5,891 nt of DNA from the NCBI GenBank assembly GCA_934630385.1, contig CAKTWE010000100.1, forward strand, positions 1 through 5,891. The letters run 5' to 3'. This stretch comes from an uncultured Collinsella sp. (GTDB taxonomy: Bacteria > Actinomycetota > Coriobacteriia > Coriobacteriales > Coriobacteriaceae). Position 1 is the first letter of the stretch. Each line of letters opens with the position of its first letter. This document shows positions 1 through 5,891 of the stretch, one piece after another. A program made the position numbers and the translations under genes. The notes below the pieces were generated by a model. The model had not been told where the DNA came from and made no database searches. It worked only from the letters and a program-made list of their open reading frames with translations.

Positions 1-500
1 GCGGCCTTCTGCTGCATCTCGGCGAGCTGCTCGGGCGTCATCGCCGCCATCTGCTCGGGGGTGGGCATGGCCTGGGCAGCGTTGCTGTCTTTCTCGCTGG
101 ACGTGCCGGTCATGTCGCCCATGGAGTCGGCGTCGATGCCCTGGTTGAAGGCGAGCACGACGGTCTCGGGCAGGCTCATGATGTCGGCAATCTTGCCGCC
201 GTCGCTGCGCTCCTCCTCGGTGCCCTTGTACGTTCGAATGCCGTTATTGTCTGCCTTGCTAAACACGGCCTCCACAGCCTTGGCGTCCTTGGCGCTCATA
301 AAGAGTTCGAGGTCGTCGAGCGATTCGGCGCGGATGGTGTCAGGTACGGGCGAGGCGATGCCGCCTTGCTGCACACCCACGTCGACGATGTCGCTCATAT
401 AGGTAGGCAGCGCCAGATCGGCGTTGCAACTGATTACGATAAGTACGATAGCTGCGAACAGTGCCAGAATATGTCTTTTAAAGAGCTTGAGAATCCTCAC
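1..500 (-). CDS. ABC exporter, membrane/ATPase type, N-terminal part (cut by window edge)
   Basis: I translated this partial gene by hand from a GTG at 500..498; 166 residues lie in the window and the rest runs off the left edge. The N-terminus has a basic start (RILKLFKRH), one hydrophobic segment at about residues 11-31, then LALPTYMSDIVDVGVQQGGI (residues 29-48). This resembles the first helix and following segment of multidrug-type ABC exporters that fuse a membrane domain to an ATPase. A long hydrophilic stretch follows (about residues 49-166) with no second membrane helix, probably an extracytoplasmic loop. It ends in a Met/Gln-rich repeat (TPEQMAAM then TPEQLAEM, residues 146-161). The ATPase motifs would lie outside the window. 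The start is supported by AAGGAGAG at 515..508, seven bases upstream. The start overlaps the stop of the MarR gene as GTGA (500..497), so the two are probably translationally coupled. Substrate unknown; drug or toxic-compound export is inferred from the family and the MarR neighbour. Confidence 0.8.
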   Translation of the reverse strand, partial: MRILKLFKRHILALFAAIVLIVISCNADLALPTYMSDIVDVGVQQGGIASPVPDTIRAESLDDLELFMSAKDAKAVEAVFSKADNNGIRTYKGTEEERSDGGKIADIMSLPETVVLAFNQGIDADSMGDMTGTSSEKDSNAAQAMPTPEQMAAMTPEQLAEMQQKA

Positions 501-946
501 TCGGCATCTCTCCTTTCTTGGTTGCGGTCAATAATTTCGTTGGCACGTCTTAGAAGGCGCACCATCTCTTGGGTATCTGTTTCGCCGAACTGCTCGAGGA
601 AGGCTGCGGTGCGGTCCTCGAATTCCCGACGCTTGATTTCGAGATCATGGAATCCCTTGTCGGTCACCGTGACGTGTACGCGACGACGGTCGGTCTTTGA
701 GTGCTCACGCTCAACCCAGCCCTTGGCTTCGAGAGCGCGAAGGATATTGGCGATACGGGCACTCGAGACCCAGGCGCGATCAGCGAGTTCGCTCGGCGTG
801 AGCGAGCCGCCAGCGAGCATGAGGGCGCGCATGACGGCCATCTCGCCGCCGAGAGCTTTGTCCGCAAAGCGCGAAATGCGCTGATGCATGCTGCCAAACT
901 CAGTTAAGAGCCGACGTCCAAGCTCATGGAAATCGGTATCTTCCAC
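497..946 (-). CDS. MarR-family transcriptional regulator
   Basis: This 149-residue protein has the usual MarR length and architecture: N-terminal dimerisation helices (about 5-45), a winged helix-turn-helix (LTPSELADRAWVSSARIANILRALEAKG, residues 49-76, broken here only by naming its ends), and a wing with the family signature DRRR...VTVTDKG (residues 86-98). A C-terminal helix (about 100-145) completes the dimer interface. MarR proteins are DNA-binding dimers, usually repressors released by small ligands. The start is GTG at 946..944, preceded by AGGGG at 957..953 with six bases between; the next in-frame Met is residue 20, inside the dimerisation region. The gene overlaps the downstream ABC exporter by four bases and probably controls that operon. 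The start codon lies inside an inverted repeat (see the repeat at 944-980), which could be its own operator. The ligand cannot be told from the sequence. Confidence 0.93.
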   Translation of the reverse strand: MEDTDFHELGRRLLTEFGSMHQRISRFADKALGGEMAVMRALMLAGGSLTPSELADRAWVSSARIANILRALEAKGWVEREHSKTDRRRVHVTVTDKGFHDLEIKRREFEDRTAAFLEQFGETDTQEMVRLLRRANEIIDRNQERRDAE

Positions 947-980
947 CGAAAACCCCTAACACTAGAAACTATTTTCGGTG
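944..980. repeat. Inverted repeat over the MarR gene start
   Basis: Perfect 9-base arms CACCGAAAA (944-952) and TTTTCGGTG (972-980) are separated by 19 bases. On the minus-strand transcript the second arm contains the GTG start codon and the loop contains the AGGGG ribosome binding site. It could be a protein-binding site for autoregulation by the MarR protein, or an RNA hairpin that limits translation. The repeat is seen directly; its role is inference. Confidence 0.5.
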
Positions 981-1013
981 AAAGATGATACCCCCGTTCA
1001 ACCATCCCATTCG

Positions 1014-1044
1014 GTAGATTTCTAGGCATGTCCCAAAAATCTAC
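1014..1044. repeat. Inverted repeat, possible operator
   Basis: Perfect 8-base arms GTAGATTT (1014-1021) and AAATCTAC (1037-1044) are separated by 15 bases. One copy of the CTAGGCA direct repeat lies within the spacer. It sits mid-way in the divergent control region, so it could act on either side. No binding-protein family was recognised. Confidence 0.35.
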
Positions 1045-1140
1045 TTGGTCGCTAGGCAATATAAAGAGCGTATAAAGACTTAAAATCATTCAATAATTGT
1101 AGCGTTTCAAAGAATTATCATGCACGCGGTTAGGCGAGGG

Positions 1141-1175
1141 GTTGTCATCACCATGACGACTGGGACTCATATAAT
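1141..1175 (+). promoter_or_regulatory. Likely regulated promoter of the dehydrogenase gene: palindrome plus -10
   Basis: A perfect -10 box TATAAT lies at 1170-1175, about 61 bases before the dehydrogenase start. No good -35 sits at normal spacing; TTGTCA (1142-1147) is 22 bases away, too far for a standard promoter. Instead, a 20-base palindrome (arms GTTGTCAT 1141-1148 and ATGACGAC 1153-1160, centre CACC, one mismatch that is a G-U pair in RNA) covers the -35 position. This layout fits a regulator binding at the -35 region, as activator or repressor. The predicted transcript would begin near 1182. Confidence 0.45.
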
Positions 1176-1236
1176 CGCCACGTGCGATGCTCCAACTTCC
1201 CGCAAGGAGACACCTTATATAAAGGGGGATGGAGTC

Positions 1237-1986
1237 ATGGCATTTGACTTCACGGGCAAGACCGCGATTGTCACGGGCGGCACTCAGGGCATTGGCCTCG
1301 AGATCGCCAAGGGCATCGTCGCGGGCGGCGGACACGTCGCGCTCATCGCAAGGAACGCTGCTAAGGGCGAGGCCGCGGTGGCCGAGCTTGGCGAGGGCAA
1401 CAAGTTCTACCAGCTCGATGTTGCCGATGCACCCAAGGCGCGCGAGACCGTCGAGCAGATTTTCACCGACCTGCCGCAAACCAACATCCTGATCAACTGC
1501 GCTGGCGTCATCAGCACCAAGAAGTTCGACGAGATCGATGACACTGAGTGGCGTCGCACCATCGACATCAACCTCAACGGTACCTTCACTATGATGAATG
1601 CCGTGTACCCGCACTTTAAGGCGGCACATGCCGGCACCATCGTCAACGTGAGTTCTGTTGCTGGCAAGATCGGCGGCGGCCTGCTCGGCACCGCGGCTTA
1701 CGCGAGCTCCAAGGCCGGTGTTAACGGTCTAACCAAGGCAGTCGCCAAGGAAGGCGGCAAGTTTGGCGTCCGCTGCAACGCCGTGTGCCCGTCGCTCACC
1801 CTTACCGATATGACCTCGATTCTCTCTGACGAGAACTCTCAGCGCATCATCAGCGGTATTCCTCTGGGCCGCGCCGCCCAGGCCAGCGAGCCTGCGCAGA
1901 TGGTGCTCTTCTTCGCTTCCGACCTCGCCAGCTTCGTGAACGGCGAGATCGGTGACTGCGACGGCGGCATCGTCCTGGACGGGTAA
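1237..1986 (+). CDS. Short-chain dehydrogenase/reductase (SDR), possibly for a keto-sugar acid
   Basis: This 249-residue protein is a classical SDR, an NAD(P)-dependent oxidoreductase with a Rossmann fold. The coenzyme motif TGGTQGIG is at residues 13-20, NCAG (the usual NNAG) at 87-90, and the helix-4 Asn region DINLNG at 110-115. The catalytic Ser is S139 or S140 (NVSS), with the YASSK motif giving Y155 and K159. The Ser-Tyr spacing is about two residues longer than in FabG, and the usual PG after the active site is PS here (NAVCPS). The C-terminus ends DGGIVLDG, typical of the family. I chose ATG 1237 because AGGGGGA (1223-1229) precedes it and MAFDFTGKTAIVTGG is a normal SDR start; an in-frame ATG at 1120 would add 39 unlikely residues. 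The KDG-type permease downstream suggests a gluconate 5-dehydrogenase or KduD-like role, but similarity to E. coli KduD is only moderate by eye. A FabG-like general reductase remains possible. Confidence 0.9.
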   Translation: MAFDFTGKTAIVTGGTQGIGLEIAKGIVAGGGHVALIARNAAKGEAAVAELGEGNKFYQLDVADAPKARETVEQIFTDLPQTNILINCAGVISTKKFDEIDDTEWRRTIDINLNGTFTMMNAVYPHFKAAHAGTIVNVSSVAGKIGGGLLGTAAYASSKAGVNGLTKAVAKEGGKFGVRCNAVCPSLTLTDMTSILSDENSQRIISGIPLGRAAQASEPAQMVLFFASDLASFVNGEIGDCDGGIVLDG

Positions 1987-2008
1987 TACCCCGCGGTGAT
2001 CGTTTGGC

Positions 2009-2045
2009 GGCGACCCTGGCGACTCGGGGTTGTCGCCTTCTTTCT
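2009..2045 (+). terminator. Intrinsic-terminator-like hairpin between dehydrogenase and permease genes
   Basis: GGCGAC (2009-2014) pairs with GTCGCC (2032-2037), the stem extending through CC/GG with a small bulge, and is followed at once by TTCTTTCT (2038-2045). It begins 22 bases after the dehydrogenase stop. Because the permease gene follows in the same direction without an obvious promoter in the remaining gap, it may be a partial terminator that lowers permease expression. Confidence 0.6.
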
Positions 2046-2094
2046 GACATAGGCGCGTGCGGCTGCGATTCGCATGCATCCAAAGGAGATATAT

Positions 2095-3108
2095 ATGAGT
2101 GAATCGACTGCGGTGGAGGCGCCGGCGGCAAAGGAGCCGTTCTTTAAGATGTCCTCCATCCCGGGTGCCAATATTTTGGTGCCGCTTTTGTTGGGCTGCC
2201 TGCTCAACACGCTGTTCCCCGACCTGTTCAAAACGCTCGGCAGCTTTACGCTCGGCATGACCCAGCAGGGCGCAGGCCCGCTTGTTGGCGCTTTTTTGCT
2301 CATCGTCGGTACGACGATTTCGTTTAAGAGCGCTCCTGCCGCCGCTGCCCGCGGCGCCATCATCATCGCCGTCAAGCAGATCGTGGTCGTTGCCGTGTCG
2401 CTGCTCATCCTTTATGTGTTCAACGACAACCTGTTTGGTATCTCGGCCATGGTGATGCTGGCCGCTTGCACGGGTGCGAACAACGCTATGTACGCTGGAC
2501 TGATGGGCACCATGGGCAACGAGGCCGAGCGTGGTGCCGTCGCCATCACCACGCTGGTTGTCGGCCCTCCGGTCACGATGATCGTGCTCGGCGCTGCCGG
2601 TCAGGCTCCGATCGGCTGGTCGCTCGTGGGCGCCATCCTGCCGATCGTCGTCGGCATTATCCTGGGTAACCTCTTCCCCAGCTTTAAGAAGATGATGGCA
2701 CCGGCACTTTCCGCCATCATCGTGCTCGTCTTCTTTGCCATGGGCTCGACCATGACCTTTGGCCAGCTTATCAACGGTGGTCTTCCCGGCATCCTGCTCG
2801 GCGTGATCTGCTCGGTGGTCTTTGCAATTCCCGTCATCGCGGTCGATAAGCTCACGGGCGGTACGGGTGTCGCAGGTGCGGCCATTTCGAGCTGCGCCGG
2901 AGCCAATGTGGCCACGCCTGCTGCCATGGCAAGCGTCAACGAGGCCATGTACGGCGGCGCGGTGCTCGCGACGGCGACGGCGCAGGTCGCAGCATGTGCT
3001 ATCGTGACGGCCATTTTGACCCCGCTGGTCACCAGCTGGTGCTACAAGCATTTTGAGGGTCAGGGCCACAGCAAGGCAACGACCGACAAGGCCGCCGCAG
3101 CCGCCTAA
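2095..3108 (+). CDS. kdgT: 2-keto-3-deoxygluconate permease family transporter
   Basis: This 337-residue, strongly hydrophobic protein of about ten membrane segments belongs to the KdgT family, proton-coupled importers of 2-keto-3-deoxygluconate from pectin and uronate breakdown; E. coli KdgT is about 327 residues. It shares the N-terminal IPGANILVPLLLG (residues 22-34; E. coli has IPGGMMLVPLFLG), the segment ACTGANNAMYAGLMG near 124-138, ILGTAG/VLGAAG-type and GAVLP/GAILP stretches, and the late segment GAAISSCAGANVATP (261-275; E. coli GIAASSSAGAAVATP). The C-terminal tail (HSKATTDKAAAAA) is hydrophilic and probably cytoplasmic. I chose ATG 2095 over the in-frame ATG 2074 because AAAGGAG (2082-2088) lies six bases before it. 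The upstream dehydrogenase points to sugar-acid catabolism. KDG is split to pyruvate and glyceraldehyde 3-phosphate, linking it to the PFL genes downstream. Family assignment is firm; the exact substrate is inferred. Confidence 0.88.
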   Translation: MSESTAVEAPAAKEPFFKMSSIPGANILVPLLLGCLLNTLFPDLFKTLGSFTLGMTQQGAGPLVGAFLLIVGTTISFKSAPAAAARGAIIIAVKQIVVVAVSLLILYVFNDNLFGISAMVMLAACTGANNAMYAGLMGTMGNEAERGAVAITTLVVGPPVTMIVLGAAGQAPIGWSLVGAILPIVVGIILGNLFPSFKKMMAPALSAIIVLVFFAMGSTMTFGQLINGGLPGILLGVICSVVFAIPVIAVDKLTGGTGVAGAAISSCAGANVATPAAMASVNEAMYGGAVLATATAQVAACAIVTAILTPLVTSWCYKHFEGQGHSKATTDKAAAAA

Positions 3109-3147
3109 TGCCAAGCGGCAATCAAAGCTAAATAACTAACCATGCCA

Positions 3148-3189
3148 CAGGGCGGTCCCGGGGGAAATCCCGTGGCCGCCCTGCAGTTT
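3148..3189 (+). terminator. Hairpin after kdgT, probable terminator
   Basis: CAGGGCGG (3148-3155) pairs perfectly with CCGCCCTG (3176-3183), enclosing a smaller CGGG/CCCG stem. It starts 40 bases after the permease stop. Only a short T run (TTT, 3187-3189) follows, so termination may be weak. Confidence 0.5.
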
Positions 3190-3578
3190 CTGCGGGGTCT
3201 CTGGGACACTTTACCCTGCTAAAACTGGCATAACAGCTAGAGTGAACGTCGTACAAAGGCAAGGAAAAATACCAAACAAATCGGTGAACGGTAGTTGTTC
3301 GCGCTCGCATTTCCTGCGGATTTGTTAAAAACGCACTAATGGTATAAAAAAAGAAACATATAACAGCCCAGATGGAGAGGGTGGCTATGTTATCCTTCTC
3401 AAACGGGTGAAATCTTGGGTTTTGGGTTGCAGTTCCAAGGTGGACAAACGTTTTTCCCTGTACCAACGTGTGGTGAAGAACGGAAGAAGCCGGTAGTGCA
3501 AGCCGATAATTCAAGAATTCAATAAGCAGCGGTGTGAGAGAGCGCCGCATTACACGTAACTAGGAGCGTGGTTACACA
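3190..3578 (+). promoter_or_regulatory. Long control and leader region of pflB
   Basis: These 389 bases hold no convincing protein gene. The left part has an inverted repeat AACAAATC (3275-3282) / GATTTGTT (3319-3326), centres 44 bases apart (about four helical turns), whose right arm abuts the promoter. The predicted transcript would have a leader of about 220 bases. That leader contains a possible eight-codon leader frame (MLSFSNG, 3387-3410, with GGAGAGGG at 3374-3381) and a tandem heptamer TTGGGTT (3415-3421, 3422-3428). It also contains a stem GCGGTG/CGCCGC (3529-3534, 3543-3548), and GTAAC/GTTAC (3556-3560, 3571-3575) which places the pflB ribosome binding site in its loop. I do not recognise a known riboswitch; the ZTP ('pfl motif') core was looked for and not seen. 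Confidence 0.5.
3340..3348 (+). promoter_or_regulatory. Extended -10 promoter, likely for pflB
   Basis: TGGTATAAA at 3340-3348 is an extended -10 (TGn plus TATAAA). TTGTTA at 3322-3327 is a partial -35 match, but only 15 bases away. It lies in the most AT-rich part of the gap, and no better candidate was seen closer to the gene. Confidence 0.45.
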
Positions 3579-5630
<2,052 letters not shown>

Positions 5631-5631
5631 C

Positions 5632-5656
5632 TATTGTTAGTGCTATACTAACAATA
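5632..5656 (+). promoter_or_regulatory. Palindrome overlapping an extended -10 box between the two PFL genes
   Basis: Perfect arms TATTGTTAG (5632-5640) and CTAACAATA (5648-5656) flank seven bases, beginning one base after the pflB stop. The centre forms TGCTATACT (5641-5649), an extended -10 with TATACT. It could be an internal promoter with an operator on it, giving separate control of the small subunit, or simply an RNA hairpin at the end of the pflB message. No T run follows, so it is not a standard terminator. Confidence 0.4.
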
Positions 5657-5672
5657 ACGATTACTGATTAGT

Positions 5673-5692
5673 GCGCCGGTTTCGGCCGGCGC
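5673..5692 (+). other. GC-rich RNA hairpin ahead of the small PFL gene
   Basis: GCGCCGG (5673-5679) pairs perfectly with CCGGCGC (5686-5692) around a six-base loop. The following bases (CTATCAAT) are not a T run, so it is more likely a message-stabilising or ratio-setting structure than an efficient terminator. The ribosome binding site of the next gene starts 11 bases further on and stays free. Confidence 0.5.
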
Positions 5693-5715
5693 CTATCAAT
5701 CGAAGGAGACACATT

Positions 5716-5891
5716 ATGAAGGTATCTGAAGTTTCCGAGACTCAGGCCGATAACCTGGTCCACATGCTCGACGCTTACGCCGAGAAGGGTGGCCACCACC
5801 TGAACATCAACGTCTTCAACCGTGAGACGCTGCTCGACGCTCAGGCTCACCCCGAGAAGTACCCGCAGCTGACCATCCGCGTTTCCGGCTA
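5716..5891 (+). CDS. Glycyl-radical subunit of pyruvate formate-lyase, GrcA-like (cut by window edge)
   Basis: Translated by hand; 58 complete residues lie in the window and the rest runs off the right edge. The protein begins [20 protein letters not shown] and continues through [18 protein letters not shown] and [14 protein letters not shown], with a following Y likely. This is the C-terminal end of PFL (E. coli GGQHLNVNVMNREMLLDA ... [21 protein letters not shown]) and also resembles the autonomous radical protein GrcA (YfiD). G58 (codon 5887-5889) corresponds to the radical glycine, Gly734 of E. coli PFL. From intact PFLs about 25 more residues are expected, giving about 84. Unlike GrcA (127 residues) it lacks the 50-residue GrcA N-terminus and starts just where the main PFL subunit stops. 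AAGGAG (5703-5708) lies seven bases before ATG 5716. It probably supplies the radical to the upstream subunit after activation by PflA, which is not in the window. Confidence 0.92.
   Translation, partial: MKVSEVSETQADNLVHMLDAYAEKGGHHLNINVFNRETLLDAQAHPEKYPQLTIRVSG

Larger units (their letters stand above)
947..1236. promoter_or_regulatory. Divergent intergenic control region between marR and the dehydrogenase
   Basis: This 290-base stretch has no convincing gene and is more AT-rich than its surroundings. It separates the leftward MarR/ABC operon from the rightward dehydrogenase. Besides the separately listed elements it holds a direct repeat CTAGGCA (1022-1028 and 1052-1058, 30 bases apart, close to three helical turns) and two TATAAA boxes (1060-1065, 1071-1076) without a good -35. 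It also holds a weak inverted repeat ATAATT/AATTAT (1093-1098, 1113-1118). A leftward -10-like TATATT (1064..1059) could serve marR, but no good -35 accompanies it, so I do not place a marR promoter. Confidence 0.5.

Noticed and set aside
366..884. Rightward open frame opposite the MarR and ABC genes
   Set aside because: It is Ser/Arg-rich shadow translation opposite two well-supported genes that share a coupled stop/start.
1120..1236. 39-residue N-terminal extension of the dehydrogenase from ATG 1120
   Set aside because: It lacks a ribosome binding site, would start upstream of the predicted promoter, and the extra residues match no SDR.
1729..3114. Long antisense open frame of 461 codons over the dehydrogenase end and kdgT
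   Set aside because: It is a codon-bias shadow of the two real genes: composition is dominated by His, Arg, Asp and Gly, no family is recognisable, and it runs across an intergenic gap and terminator.
3128..3550. Leftward open frame of 140 codons in the pflB leader
   Set aside because: The composition is mixed, no family is recognised, no ribosome binding site was found, and it spans the kdgT terminator and the predicted pflB promoter.
3190..3578. ZTP (pfl motif) riboswitch in the pflB leader
   Set aside because: The conserved core elements I know for this RNA, including the CCGCCUGGGC-type segment, are not present.
5632..5656. Rex (NADH-sensing repressor) site in the palindrome after pflB
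   Set aside because: The half-sites TTGTTAG/CTAACAA resemble Rex half-sites, but they are seven bases apart instead of four, so the geometry does not fit.

Overview
The window is about 60% GC bacterial DNA whose gene content and codon use suggest an anaerobic, fermentative actinobacterium of the Coriobacteriia (Collinsella or a relative). That placement is inferred from the style of the proteins and was not tested by a search. It holds six protein genes: four complete, and one cut by each window edge.

Left part (1-946, minus strand): a MarR-family regulator is followed, with a 4-base stop/start overlap, by the N-terminal part of an ABC exporter (membrane plus ATPase type). This is the familiar layout of a local repressor controlling a multidrug-type exporter. 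A 290-base divergent control region (947-1236) contains several inverted repeats, a direct repeat and a perfect -10 box.

Middle part (1237-3108, plus strand): a short-chain dehydrogenase/reductase is followed by a membrane permease of the 2-keto-3-deoxygluconate (KDG) transporter family. An intrinsic-terminator-like hairpin lies between them. The pairing suggests uptake and redox conversion of keto-sugar acids from uronate or gluconate breakdown. The dehydrogenase's exact substrate cannot be read from the sequence. A second hairpin follows the permease gene.

Right part (3109-5891, plus strand): a 470-base AT-richer leader region with an extended -10 promoter precedes a pyruvate formate-lyase gene (pflB). 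The main protein of 683 residues carries the Cys-Cys active site and the rest of the barrel but stops just before the C-terminal glycyl-radical segment. That segment is encoded separately, 85 bases downstream, with its own ribosome binding site and start codon. It contains the [14 protein letters not shown](Y) glycyl-radical motif, and the window ends two bases after the radical glycine codon. The two pieces add up to about one ordinary PFL, so this looks like a genuinely split, two-subunit enzyme and is the main point of interest. The gap between them holds a 9-base-arm palindrome overlapping an extended -10 box, then a GC-rich hairpin. Both could set the ratio of the two subunits.

Metabolically, KDG breakdown yields pyruvate, and PFL converts pyruvate plus CoA to acetyl-CoA and formate. 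The right and middle parts are therefore compatible, although they appear to be separate transcription units.
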